Shown: positions 23,231 to 36,000 of the stretch, piece after piece | Numbering within the stretch: the stretch's first letter is position 1 | Layout: each line of letters starts with the position of its first letter | Origin: Colius striatus | Taxonomy: Eukaryota; Chordata; Aves; Coliiformes; Coliidae | Direction of reading: 5' to 3' | Length of the DNA stretch: 64,000 nucleotides | Assembly (NCBI RefSeq): GCF_028858725.1 | Contig: NC_084759.1 | Span: 93,516,362-93,580,361 of the forward strand | The notes under the pieces: generated by a model | Seen by the model: only the letters and a program-made list of their open reading frames with translations | Told to the model about the DNA's origin: nothing | Databases searched by the model: none | Made by a program: the position numbers and the translations under genes

Positions 23231-24264
23231 TTTTACAGTGTTGGGATTTGGTATGATTTCTCCACCAAAGACAACAAATTTCAATCTGCTTCCTGTTCTT
23301 TAGTGTTATCAGCTACAGTTATTTCTTCAGCTAACTCCTTTGTGTTACTTAAGAGTAAAGAACAGCCTTTCCACTCAGGTGCTCTGAAAAACAATTTTCA
23401 GTTTATCAAACATATGCTTATACAAACCCTTCTGTGCTCTAAAAATTTTCAAATACATGAACAATATTTGCAATTATTATTTTACTAGATTTGATAATCT
23501 CTGCTGTCTTTCAGTAGTATGTACACCATGTTCTTCTGATGGCAAGTCGTGAAATTTCTAGTATGTTTCTGTTGTCATAACTTTGTATAACCTGTATGAC
23601 TTCTCCCATTGAATTGCTTAAGCATACCACGGCTCTCTAAACAAACATTTCAAAACTATTAAAAAATGTCCCTATGGAGATTTACCCTGTTTGCATAGAC
23701 TAAATTTTGCTTATTCCAAGTTATGCTATCATTCTATACCAATTAATGCAACCATTTCAGCTCTGGGTTGAGGAAATATGGAAGTCTGATTAAACAATTT
23801 AAACATACTTCTTAAAATAATGTCCCAAAGGAGATCTGTGCAAAAGACAAATGTATATGTTATTCTACTGAAGTTAATGTAATTTTTCCATTTAATTCCA
23901 GTTTAGATTGTTACCTGAGTTGTTCTAGTTCAGTTCTGGTTCAGACTCAGCAAAACTTGAAAACAACAACTGCTATTCAAAATCAAGTTTGGCTTTGGTT
24001 AACTCCACAAGCAGAATTATATCCAAGAGGAATTCAATAAAAATATGTACCTTTTAACTCTAGTTCTTTGTGATAAATTTGAGAATAAACAGAATATATT
24101 TATTTGATCTTATTCTTGCAGCTGAATGCAGCACTGCATGAACCAAAACCAGTAACAATTATATAAATTAAGTAATAAAGAGCTGTCATATCAAAGTAGC
24201 TACCACATTTCTAAATGAATTCAGATTTCCTAAATAAATGTTAAAAAATCCCCACAAAACCCCC

Positions 24265-25378
24265 TGTGGTGGTTTAACCCTGATTGGGTGCCAGGTGCCC
24301 ACCAAATTGTTCTATCATTCCTCCTCCTAAACTGGAGAGGAGAGAGAGAAATGTAACAAAGGGCTCATGAGTTAAGGACAGAGAGATTGCTCAGCAGTTA
24401 GCATAAGGGACAAAACAGACTCAACTTGGGGAGAAAGGTTTGATTTATTAACAAACCATCAAAACAGAGCAGGGAAATGAGAAATCTGAATCTTAAAACA
24501 CCTCCATCCACTCCTGCACTCTTGCCAGGTTTCTACCTCCTCCCTTCCAGTAGCATGGAGGGGGGGCAGGGAATGGGTGTTACAGTCAGTTCATTACAGA
24601 TTGTCTCTGCTGCTGCTTCCTCTTTGGGGGAGGCCTCCTCACACTTTCCACTGCTACAGTGTGGAGTCCCTCCATGTCCTCCATGAACTTCTTCATCATA
24701 AGTCCTTCCTACAGGGGCAGCTCCTCACACCCTGCACCAACGTGGGTCATCCACAGGGAGAAAAGTCTTTCAGGTACTGACTGCTCCAGTGTGAGTCCCA
24801 CACAGGATTGCAAGTCCTGACAGCAAACCTGCTCTGGTGTGGGCTCCTCTCTCCACAGGTTCCCAGGTCCTGACAGGAACTTGCTCCAGCACAGGCTTCC
24901 CACAGGGTCAAGGCCTCCCTCAGGCATCTGCCTGCTCCAGCGTGGGGTTCTCCATACACTACAGGTGAATCTCTGCTCCACTGTGGAACATCATGGGCTG
25001 CAGAGGCAGGGCCTGCCTCACCATGGTCTTCACCACAGGTCACAGGGGAATCCCTCTTGCAGTGCCTGAGCATCTACTCCTCCTCCTTCTCCACTACCTT
25101 GACATCTGCAGAGACATTGTTCTCACATTCACACTCCCTTCTGCTGTTGCAGTTTTGCACCTGCCCAGCAATTTCTTCTCCTTCAACATGTTAATCACAG
25201 AGGCATTACTTCCATCACCAATTGGCTGGGCCTTGGTCAGCAGTGGGTCCATTTTAGAGCCGACTGGCACTGACCCTGTCAGATACAGGGGAAGATTCTC
25301 ACAGCTTTTTTGTTTTAAAGAAGACATTCCTGTAGCCCCTTTACCAAAACCTGGCCACACAAACCCACTAAAAACCCA
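24265..25378 (+). mobile_element. LTR-type element with internal CTGCTCC-repeat array
   Basis: Opens TGTGGTGGTTTAACCC, followed by GGGTGCCAGGTGCCCACC, and ends near CCACACAAACCCACTA. The overall layout agrees with a repeated avian LTR family I remember from neoavian genomes: an A-rich central part, then many diverged units beginning CTGCTCCAGYGTGGG (at about 24779, 24829, 24882, 24928 and 24971), then a GC-richer end. No retroviral genes adjoin it, so it is probably a solo LTR. The family name and exact right edge are uncertain and I could not fix a target-site duplication. Open frames inside it are repeat shadows. Confidence 0.6.
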
Positions 25379-28300
25379 AAACAACCAATCAAACAATAAG
25401 AACAACAAAAACACTAGAAAAAAAAGAGGTGGGAATAAAAGAATTACTTTGAGATAAATATTCTGTATGATTTTGTCATTAGAATGCATATACAGAGAGA
25501 GCACTTGAGGACTGCAGAGTAACCATAACATTTTAATTACCTAACCTGTGATTCTTCAACTCTAGAATCTGACTAGCACCTCAAAATTCCTAAAAGCTGA
25601 GGAATGCAATGAAAATACCTCCCAAATTCTGCTACATGGCGCAGCAGTCATCCAGACACGTAACCTGCAGATCATGGCTACTTAAATTGCCTCAGAGGGA
25701 TACAAGTGGTCACCACATGCCCGAGCCTGCCTTCAGAGAGATCAAGCCCAATTTTTTGCCTCAAGTGCCACATGTCGTGGCTGTCAGAGCAACTGTGGTG
25801 ACAGGTGAGCTGCCTTCCCACCCTCAGTCTGCAGGTACCATTATTCCCCTGAGAAGCCCCTTACCCCTTTTTCCCTTTTCATTGCTTCTACATTTCCAGC
25901 CAGCAGTGTGACTGGGGCACACAAAACAAAGTTAAAATTTTCTGTAGGACCTCCTGTTGGTCAAACGGAGACAAAAATTTTCAGTCTTGCCATTTGTCTA
26001 AATTTGGAGTGGATTTTTCAAGTGGACAGAAGCAGCATGCTCTCAACAATGAGAGGACTCACAGCCAAAATTCAAGCCTTTGGCCTGAACTGTTTAATTG
26101 ATCTTGCTGAGATCTTCCAAAACAATTCAGTATGAGGTGGATACTCAGTAAAGAAAATTCCTAACTTGGATCAATTAAAAGAAATCCATTCCTATGAATG
26201 GTTCTGGTTAGACCTGTCACTGGTAACATGACAGAAACAAATAATACAAGAAATGATGACTTTGTGACTTGTGACCTTTCCCTCAGAGTTGGATTTTACT
26301 ATGATAAACTTTTTTTTTTCCCCCTTTAAATATCTTGGGGCAAAAGTTGTTAAAAGGGAAGGGACTAGCACAAACAAGTGACAGTAAAAATCTGTGTCAG
26401 ATTTTCTAAGCTGAACTGAATTGTTGGTATATGGCTAGGGCTTATCTTTATAACTAGTATCAGCTCAGTCCAGACATTTAGAAACAGCAATGGCCACATC
26501 TGCGAATCTCTTTATTTTAGCCAACAGCCTCACTAGTCCACCACAACATACCTTGCACCAGAGGTCATGGACATGAAGGAAATATCCAATGCTGGTAAAA
26601 AGAACTGCACTATTGAACTGTCAATAGAGAGACCATATTTGGACACTGCACTCATTGGGAAGCAGGGTGCTCCAGAGCAGTTTGTTTGTGATGATCTGTG
26701 TTGCTAGGCAGATGGGCAGCTACAGCTTGTACCCACAGGAGCTTTTTCTGGACGTGAGACTCGAGTTCCTAGAAATGAGTAACTGAAGTACCTTTAAAAA
26801 AAAGTTTCCTAAGAATTATAAACACTTAATTGTGGAAGTGATGGCAGAAAAAAAGGTACTTACTCAGAAGGAAAGTATACTGTGCAGACTAACATTTTTT
26901 CTTTCAAGAAAAAAATAATATGAAAAAAAAGACCCTTTTTATCTGTATTACAGTAAATAATAACAGTAACTATGAGGTGAGATACTAACAGTCAGTAATC
27001 AAAGTTAGATGCCCCTTTCTCTTTACACTGACAGCTTGTGTTCTCTCTTCTCTGAAAAAAAACACTGCAAAATGCAGAATGACTTGGATATCCCACTTCT
27101 TTTCCCAAAACAAAAGAGGTATGTTTTTACATAAGCATGCACCTTTTTTTTTTGACAAGCTTTCTGTAAGTACTCAAGCAGGACAAGGGCCTAGTGATGA
27201 GGCAGTCTTTAGTACTGAAGTGTGTGTAGGGGTGAAGAGGAATAGGGTAGAACCAACTTTCCTTCAGCTTCATGGAACCGAGTAGACAGAATGCAGACTC
27301 AAAGAGTGCTCAAAGATTAATTCATGTAAGCTGTGAGTGCTTCTCTCCTGTCACTTCCAGAGCCCCTTCATGCTCAGGAATGGTGTCTCTGCAGGCTGTT
27401 GATAGGCCATGGTACTCCCAGCACTGACAATGGCCGTATTTATTTATTTTTTAACTAAGCTTAAGAAAATGTATCTTCAGATTACTACTTCTGAATAGCA
27501 ATCATCAAAACCTGCAGTTATTTATACTCAGTAATAAAATCAACATAGAGAACATTAGAGTCCTTGAAAGATTTACTCATTCTCTAATGTCTTTTAGGCC
27601 CATTTGCATGACACAGAACAGTAATAAAAATGCTAGAATATTCTTCAAGCTCCAGTTAAGAAAACCAGCTCTAGCAATCAGACTTCAAAGACCCATAATG
27701 CCACTCATAAACAGTTCCCAAATATCTGTCTTGGTCCACCTAAAGACTTCTTGGAAGACTGCATTCCACAGACAAATTTGTCTTGACCCTTCAGCTGTGT
27801 ACCTTATGCAACGTATTACAGTAGAGCCAGCTTGCAGTAGCCATGCAGCCCACTTCCAGATCTTCTTGTTTGATCTTTGTTTTTCTTGTAAGATTTTTCT
27901 TGTTCAGGCTTTCAATCATTCTGTTATTTTGTCTGCTAGTACTGAAAAACCAGAAATCTATCACAATCCCCTGCTCTCCCACCAAGGTATAGTTCAAGAA
28001 TTAAAGAACTCTCACCTTTTAAATAGAGGTTAAGAACAGTGTTGCTAGACCCAGAAGCTGACTTTTGCTTGTAAGATTTCAGTGGAACGTCTGCCCTCAC
28101 TTTTTAACATAGTAAGAATTACTTTTAAAAAGCATTAAAATTCATACTTTGATAAAATGCTTTACACATTTGAGACCTGAGATACTTCTGATGGACAATT
28201 TCTGGTCCTACTGAAATCACAGGAATTACTTCTCTGTAATTCCCCCATCTGTAAAGTATTTCCCTCAGTACTGAAACATGACCACACATGAGCTGTTCAC

Positions 28301-28636
28301 TTGTAACATTTTCCACACCTTTTTTCTTTGCTTCAGGTTTTTAAGACGCATTTTCTCATTGTACATTTTACAAAGCATTGCCTCCTTAAATTTATCAAAC
28401 AAGTTTCGAGACAACTTTGAGAATAACAGCTGGAATGTATTTTGAAATTCAATCTGCTGAATCACATGTGTAATTATAAGAGACAAATTCAGCCCTCATA
28501 TATATAGGTTTGTATGACCGTAAGGCGTGCAGAAGACTAATCTTCAGTGGAGTCAGAAGTACAAATCTAAAGACTGTAATGCCTTTTCTTCTCTCCCATT
28601 GCCACTGCACTAGTTAGAATTCATCCCACAGGCACT
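25379..28636. other. Intergenic stretch, no confirmed gene
   Basis: No recognisable exon or transposon. The longest frame is a 148-codon plus-strand ORF at 27587-28033 with no family resemblance and no splice or promoter context; I treat it as chance or old repeat. Several homopolymer runs are present. Confidence 0.5.
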
Positions 28637-29336
28637 AGAGAGGCACAGGAGCGCAAGGGCCTTCAGTTCTGCAGAGAGGGACCTGGGAGTTCTGGTGTTC
28701 AGCAAACTAAACATGAGCCACTGATGTGCTCTTTTGGCCAAGGCCAGTGGCATCCTGGGTGCACTAAGAAGTGCGTGGCCAGCAGATAAAGGTTCTACTC
28801 CCCATCTACTCTGTGCTGCTGAGGCTGCATATCGAGTATTGTATTCAGTTCTGGGCTCCCCAGCTCAAGGGGAACAGGAAACTTCTGGAGAGAGTGCAGC
28901 AGTGGGCTACAAGAATAATCAGTGGACTGTAACATCTCTCTGATGAGGACAGCCTGTGAGACCTGGGGCTGTTTAGCCTGGGAAAAGACTAAAGGGGGAA
29001 TTTCACTAACACAAGTATTTAAAAGGTGTATGTCAAGAGGATAGGGCTGCACTTTGTTCTGCTGTCTCAAGTGACAGGACAAAGAGTAACAGGCACAAAT
29101 TGCAACACAAAAAGTTCCACTTAAACATAGGAAAAAACTTCTTCGTGTGAGGGTGAGGGAGCCCCGGCACAGGCTGTCCAGGGAGGGTGTGGAGTCTTTT
29201 TCTCTGGAGGTTTTCAAAACCTGCCTGGATGCGTTCCTGTGTGACCTGATTTGAGGTGAACCCGCTTTAGCGGGGAGTTGGACTGGATGATCTCTTGAGG
29301 TCCCTTACGACCACTGCCATTTTGGGATGATTCTAA
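28637..29336 (+). mobile_element. CR1 LINE fragment abutting the VPS26C CpG island
   Basis: Sense-oriented CR1: the ORF2 C-terminal part (AGAGAGGGACCTGGGAGTTC, GGCATCCTGGGTGCACTAAG), then the 3' UTR (CCGGCACAGGCTGTCCAGGG, GTGACCTGATTTGAGGTGAA) and the terminal TTTTGGGATGATTCTAAG. About 700 bp, with the frame broken by stops and indels. The composition changes to CpG-rich right at its end. Confidence 0.93.
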
Positions 29337-29611
29337 GGGCCGAGGGGGAAGCTCCAGGCCGGCAAGGCAAGGCAGGTCGACCCGCAGCCCCCGTTAACAG
29401 ACTCCTCTGACGACAGCCGGCTGGCTCAGACGACTGCCGCCCATGCCGCAAAACCCGCGACTGCCCATCCCCGAGGGCCCTCAGAGGCCTCACCCGTCGT
29501 GGCCTCGCCCCGCCCCACCCGCCAAAGGCCGCCGCGCGCCGCTCCCGAGCAACGGCTGCGCGCGCACGAGACACCTCCCACCGCAGCGCGACCGTTAGGG
29601 CCGCGTCGGCG

Positions 29612-29623
29612 TGCGCATGCGCA
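29612..29623. promoter_or_regulatory. NRF1 binding palindrome
   Basis: TGCGCATGCGCA is the full NRF1 consensus palindrome. It lies 390 bp upstream of the VPS26C start codon within the CpG island, a usual location for this housekeeping regulator. Motif only. Confidence 0.7.
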
Positions 29624-29976
29624 ATCCGGCCGCCCGCGGGCGCGGCAGGCTGCTGTGCAGCGCACCAGGTCGGGCGGCGCCCCCTTGCGCCGCGGCGCTC
29701 CGAGCACGCCTCGAGCTGGCTTTCCCCGGGGGCGTGTGGGCCTCATCCGTTCCGCTGTCCCCGCTGTCCTCCGCACGGCGGGAAGCCCCAGCACCACCAT
29801 TTCCCCCCCCCCCCCCCGCCCCTTTCCTGTGACTACCAGGAAACAGGCGGAGCCGGCCGGGAAAGCGGAGTCATCAGCTGAGAAATGGCGTCACCGGAGA
29901 CCCGGATGTTCCTGGGACAGGCTCCGCTCCCTTTCCCCCCCGCCCCTGCCTTCTCCCGCTTCCTTCGCGCGCCGCC

Positions 29977-29985
29977 TCACATGAC
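29977..29985. promoter_or_regulatory. M-box/CLEAR-like E-box next to the VPS26C start
   Basis: TCACATGAC fits the MITF/TFE consensus TCAYRTGA. It is 27 bp upstream of the ATG, so it lies in the leader or core promoter. MiT/TFE factors control many endolysosomal genes, which would suit an endosomal recycling subunit; regulation is inferred. Confidence 0.4.
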
Positions 29986-30011
29986 CGCGCGCGGCTGCCG
30001 CCGCCGCCGCG

Positions 30012-30068
30012 ATGGGTACGGCACTGGACATCAAGATCAAGCGCGCCAACAAGGTGTATCGCTGCGGG
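30012..30068 (+). CDS. VPS26C: VPS26C coding exon 1 (residues 1-19)
   Basis: Encodes [19 protein letters not shown], the first beta strands of the arrestin-like N-domain. It ends in phase 0 at GGG|GTGAGTG. Three upstream ATGs (29885, 29907, 29981) share another reading frame that overlaps this start. Confidence 0.95.
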
Positions 30069-33000
30069 GTGAGTGCGCCGCGGGGCCGGCCCGCCGCCTG
30101 CCTTGCCACCGGCACTCGCCGGCAGCCCGGGAGCGTCTTGGTCCGCTACCTTGGCAAGCGGAATGATTCGTCTTCTTCTGTCTGTCCCTTCCTAGTGAGG
30201 GCTCTCCGGTGGCCGGGCCGTTGGCAGGGCTCGCGGGCTGCTGGGAAACTTCACCTCTGCAGCTTTCCCCCTGCACCGTCTCCGCCTTCCCCACGGCCGC
30301 CCCTCACGTCCTGGCCGAGGATGCCCCGGGTTCCCGCGGGTCTCCTGCAGCACAGCCGAGCTCAGCTCTGTGCGGCATGTCTTTGGGATGCAGGCCTGCG
30401 ATTTGGCCGTCTCTTGCACCCAGCCGTTGTGGCGGGACCCCGGGAGTGCCACTAACCAGCCTCTTGGATGGAAGGGAAGAAAGCCCCCTGAAATAGAACA
30501 GTTCGGAGCTCACCGTCTCTTCAGTTTGCTTGTACTTGTGTGTTAGAGCAGGGCTGATGCTTTTATAGAGCATACAGGTGCTGCCAGTTGCTTTTACAGA
30601 GTCTGGTTCCGTTTCTGTGCTCTGCAAGAAACCTAAAAGTGTCTTAAAATGGGTTTGAGGTTTTTTTTTTTTTTTTGTACCAGATAGGAAGTCCCAGCTT
30701 AGATGAAGCGCTTAGGCAAGGGCAGGAGTCCGATTTCTTAGCTTTTTTTCACTAATGGCAGTTGTTGACAGTGATAAAGCAATGCTTTTGCAGCTCCTTG
30801 GAGAAATGCTGTGCCTTTTGTCATTGGTGAAGACTTCAAGCATAATTAGAAATAAATAAAAAAAAAAGTCACCTGACTCTCACATTTTTGAGATTGTTAG
30901 CCCTTTTTTTCTTAGGAATACTGTAGTGTTCAAGCAAAAGTTTTCAGGTCTTTTTTTTTTTCTTTTTTTCTTTTTGTGCTCCAGCACACACTTGTCTTAT
31001 AAAAATCCTTTTCACACACAGCTTTCCTATACCTTAGTAGTTTGACTGTTATAGCAAATAAAGCATGCTTTAATTTACTGAATATTTTTAATACTGGAAA
31101 GCTGTGTTAAGCAGATTTAAATGGGAGGGTACACAGCATCTCTTCTACAATTGTCAAATCATCTAGAAAACGAGTTTCATATAGCTGAATTATCAGTTTG
31201 TGAATGACACATCCATTTAAGTGTGGTGTCATAGTGGTAAAGACTATTCTCTGCACCTCGCATTCACATGGTTTTGCTAGTGCCCGTGGTTAGACGGAGC
31301 TTGGTTATTTATTTCAGTATCGTAATGCTGTGCAAGTTTTCAGTTTCTTCACTTGATTTGCTTTACTTCACTTTAAACTAGATTTCCCTTTTTAATGCAG
31401 AAAAGGGATGTTTGTGGTTAGAAAATCTGTCAGTTTTGTTTGCTTGCTTCGATTTCAACTCCGTGTGTAAAGGTTTATGGAATTGATTCATAAACTAGGT
31501 CTGAAATTTGGAGGTCAGAGGATGTGATGAAAGAACTGTACTCTAGAAGTACAGCATTAATTTTTAATAGAAATTTCACAGGGACAGAAAGGAATTTTGA
31601 ACCGCTCTTTAGGCACAGAACATATGCAGGTTTTTTGTTTGTTTTAGAAATTTACCGACAGTTGTACAGTTCAGTGATGGTAGTTATGCTAATAATACCT
31701 TGGGTCTATGGAAACTTGCCTCCCAAAATATGCTTCCATCAATGCTACTAGAAAGGATTCCTTTAGTAAAGACAATTTCATCCCATTATACATGTCTAGC
31801 TATTGATTTGAAGGCAATAAGGATACTGTAGCTAGAAGTGATCTTTGGTTTTCTGAACTTATCTAAAGCTGCATTTGGATATGGAAGAAGGTGATGTCTA
31901 AATTATGCCCTGATACGATAGTCTTTTTGTTATACCTGTTACAGTACAACAAAAATGTACTAAAACATTGAGCATTGTAAGTCATAATTTGCCATCATTA
32001 ATCCAGCATAACTCTACTCCATTTCATTTCTGTCACCTTTCTTGTGCTGATATGTTATGCTGTAAACCAGATGAGGGAAATGAATAGTATTTGGTTGATG
32101 AGACGCTCAAGAAAAATAAATAATAGTAGTTAAGGAATCAATCTGCTGAATCATGGTTCTCCTTTCTTGATTTTGTTATGAAGGTGTTCTCAAGTAGAGT
32201 AGAACAGAGAGTGTTTAACAGTGCGTATCAGAATAGTCTTGGCTGGATGGCCTTCAGAGGAGACATCAGACATAGTGGGGCAGCTCCAACAGAGCAGAAC
32301 ATTGAACAAATAAAATAAAATGGATGAACAGTCTAAGGGATCTCAACCTGTGATTTTAGGTGACAATAGATCAAATAACAGGTAATGGTAATGAGTACTG
32401 GTTCTTCCACTCAAGCTCTTTTTTTTTTTTTACCTCTTAGGAGTGCACAGTCTGTGTGAAATATTTGGGGATTTTTAGCAGTCAACATTTCCACCTGTTG
32501 TGTGTACATCAACCATCATCTTTGTAATTGTTGAGTCTATTTGTTGTACATCTTTATTTCCTCTGAATGGGAAGGGGATGAGGAGGAACAGGTATAGGAG
32601 ATGCCCATATTCAACAAGTAGTTGTTCTGAGAATCTCTTATGGTAAATTCTATACCAGTTAAAGCCCTCAAGGTGTCAGAATTTTCAATATAAAAGTCTA
32701 GAGAAGAACTCTGAAAGTTAACAAATTTCAGTTTTATTGCAGGACTGACTTTGAGTCTTGTACTTTCAGCAATATTTTTCCCTAACATATGAGAAGGTAA
32801 GGGTGTGTTTAAAGCAAATAATGGACCAGGAAAATTAAGGCTGAATAACCTTTTTTTTGCACTTTGTAAGGTCAGAGTTATGCATAGTAGAAAGTAGACT
32901 TTCCCCATCAGGCCAAGATCTTTAAAACTTCCTTTTGGTGATTAAATATCATATACCAGAATCTTCAAATACTGCTTCCTATTGTCCTGGGTTTGGGTCA

Positions 33001-36000
33001 GACATCTGCTCATCCTGGTGTAGTGACCTTGGTTATACTAAATCCATCTGAGTTCAAGCATTTTTTTGTTGTTGCAAAGCAATCTTCTATGCCACATGGA
33101 AGTTGCTTCATTTCCTAAGACTTTATTTAGTTCTAGGTAGTCAAATAGTCAACTCTTGTTCTTTTTAGTTGTTATTTGCTTCTGTGTTGACTATTCTTTT
33201 TTTAATTGAGAAAACTTAAGACATCATTTGTAAAACAGTCATGCATCATGCAAGCTGAGATTGTGTTCCTGCTTTTAAAAAGGAAGTTGGTTAAAATGAT
33301 GTGTTATGATAAACAGTAAGCAATTTCTTTACTCATTTCTTATAATCATCAGAAATAGGAGGAACTAAGCAAACAAAGACTTTTCTTTTGTCCAGACTTC
33401 AGTATGAGAAAAACCGGCTTAAACAGATCACTTTAAACTGTAAGTACAGAAGAAGTTTGACATTTCTTGGACTGGAAGAGTAATACAGAAAGATCTTAAT
33501 AACTTGTCCTATAATAGCAAAATAAGACTTACGGCAGCAAAACATTGTTTAGGTTCCCAGGAACAGAAGATCTGTGTTCAAGAGACTTTTTAATTGGATG
33601 GAGAATTCTTGAGCCGTTGAGGCTCATTTAACAACATCGGAAATGCTAGAAGAATGAGGAGACAGGCACAGCTAATGATGTGTTTTATTTAGAAAACCTA
33701 AACAGGATGACTGGAATAACTGTGGCAGTTAGTCCAAGATTTGATAATTAAAGGAATTCTAGTCTGAAAGGCCTGAAAAATGCATTGTACTGTGGCAAAG
33801 GTGGCACAGTTAAAACACCAGCCAAAACTTATAATGACAAGTAATTCCAAAATAGACTTAAGTCAGAGTTTGACTGTAAGGACACCTTTTACTTTTTCTG
33901 GAAAAGCAAACTAATTAGTAGATCCGAGCTTTGAAGTTTTAAAGGAGCTAATGACTAGTTAGTTGGGTCTAGCAGACTTTTTCTATTGAATGTGATGACT
34001 TTCTTTCTAAACGAACAGAAGAATATGTAGTTAAGGTATGCAGGTGGCTTGCGCAGAGGAATAGATGTGGAAGAAAATGATAAGGAGTATTAAGTAACTT
34101 ACATGGACTTGACGTGAATTTTTAAATTGCCTTCTAAAAGTGAACACCTATGATGTGGAAAGTGGAATCTAAAAGGAACCTAAGGTATTTTTTTGGTAAC
34201 CGACTGTGGACTTCTACCAGGATAATGAGCAGCTTAATCAATAGATGTACAGTGAATATCAAATGGAACTAGAGAAATGTTAGGTGTTTCTGTATGACAT
34301 TAGGTACAAAGTCCTCTGCTGTTGTCAACATCTCAAAAAGTGTGATAACAGATTTCAAGTGGTCTTGAAAACCTGCCTTGAGGTTTGTTATTTTTTCAAA
34401 GCTCCTTCCTTGGAAAAAAAAAAAAATCAGGCTGATTTTTCATATCAGGGATGCTGTCAGGTGATTAGATACAATTGAAAATACATAATATCTAGCTAAA
34501 ATTGTTTTCCTGACTTATTAATGTGGCAGACAAATATGACAGTATACACAGGTTGGAATTAGTATGTAGTTTAACACTAAAAGTAAGATTCCCAACAATT
34601 TATGGGAAAGTATAGTATGTATGAATGAAAAGAGGAGATTGGGGGGATCTTATTAATATTTACAAATATCTAAATGGTGGGTGTCAGGAAGTTGGGACAT
34701 CCCTTTTTTTGATGGTATTGAGCAACAGGACAAGGGGTAATGGGGTGAAGCTGGAACACAAAAAATTCCATTTAAACATAAGAAAAAACTATTTCACTGT
34801 TCAGGTGAGGGAGCCCTGGCACAGGCTGCCCAGGGAGGGTGTGGAGTCTCCTTCCTTGGAGATCTTCAAGACCTGCCTAGACACGTTCCTATGTGACCTG
34901 ATCTAGGTGAACCTGCTTCTGCAGGGGGGTTGGACTAGATGATCCCTAAAGATCCCTTCCAACCCTACCATTCTGTGATTCTATAATTCTATGTTCTTTG
35001 ATCCTTCTAGTCTTTACATAAAGCTTATAGATACTGAAGAGGTACGTAGTTCCGTCAGAAGTCTAGATGTGACTTTGGACTCAAGATGAGATTTTGTGAT
35101 GTTTGTTACATACCATTTCATGTTATTGATCAAATAACATTCCAAATTGTCCTCAGCCAGAGTTGGATAACCCTGCTCCAGGACTGTGCTGCTGGATCAG
35201 AGGAAGCGGGTATTTTAAAGGAACTGAAACTTTGTCAGCCTGTCTTCCTGGCAGTTTCATGTACATACCTGAATGGTAAAGAAATGACAGCAGAAAGCGG
35301 TGAAGTTTGTTGGGGGTTGTTAACCTGAGATGGTCTCTCCACAATGCTGTCTTGTTCACATAACACACTGACCTTCCTGTGCATGGACACTGTTTAGATG
35401 AATAATTCTGTATAGGACTGCATTAGCTCAGTTCCATCTTGCAAAGTTTTGTCATTGCATGGTCAAGCCATGAGGAGCTCCTAGTAAGGGGGAAGGTAAA
35501 GAATGACTAAGAGCAACTGATTCTAAGCTACTGCATTGTAGTATGTGGGGATTCATTCCAGTGGTGACTTTCTCTACACCTTTAGTTTTGTGGTATTAAA
35601 CCCCTTTTGATATGGACTGAAAACTACTGGTTTAGCATTAAGTGCTGCCATTATAAAAGCATTGTAAAAGTAAAGTTTTCTCATAAAATTGTGTGCTAAC
35701 CACAAGTATATGAACATCTTGGTGAGCTTCTCTTCTTTGGTTGGTACTTTTTAGAAGGACAAGTATGCTGACAGCTTTGTATTTAGAGGAAACCCTCATT
35801 TTACACAAGAAAGGACAAAGTAGGTCACTCCAGAAAAGACATGGCCAACTTCCCCCTACACATCACCCAGAAATACTATCTCATTGCATATAAATAGTTG
35901 AAGTAAATATTATCTTTTTCATGATACTTCCCTCTCCATCGTGCTAGTGACCTTTTAAGAGTTTTCATGGGTGTTTTTTGACATGATTTTTCATTTCTTA

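Larger units (their letters stand above)
19621..24264. other. Intergenic stretch with two CR1 remnants only
   Basis: Apart from the CR1 pieces at 21699-21855 and 23197-23230 no gene, RNA gene or repeat is recognised. The sequence is AT-rich and the open frames are short. Confidence 0.55.
29340..30480 (+). promoter_or_regulatory. VPS26C: CpG island promoter of VPS26C
   Basis: CpG-dense DNA surrounds the first coding exon. It holds a perfect NRF1 palindrome (29612-29623), a CTCF-like GGCGCCCCCTTGCGCC (29676-29691, inverted), a C15 run (29803-29817), a YY1-like AAATGGCG (about 29884) and an E-box TCACATGAC (29977-29985). There is no TATA box, as is usual for housekeeping genes. The start site is probably between the NRF1 site and 30011. 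Confidence 0.85.

Noticed and set aside
24993-25531. ORFs of 145-154 codons near 25 kb
   Set aside because: They lie mostly in the LTR-like element and its repeat array, and reflect the repeats rather than a gene.
27587-28033. 148-codon plus-strand ORF
   Set aside because: No family resemblance, no promoter or splice context; an ORF of this size can occur by chance in 20 kb of intergenic DNA.
29426-29984. Overlapping plus and minus ORFs of 124-161 codons in the VPS26C island
   Set aside because: CpG-island shadows; the true first exon begins at 30012 and matches VPS26C.
32537-32908. 123-codon minus-strand ORF in VPS26C intron 1
   Set aside because: No recognisable domain, no splice signals in register, not conserved-looking.
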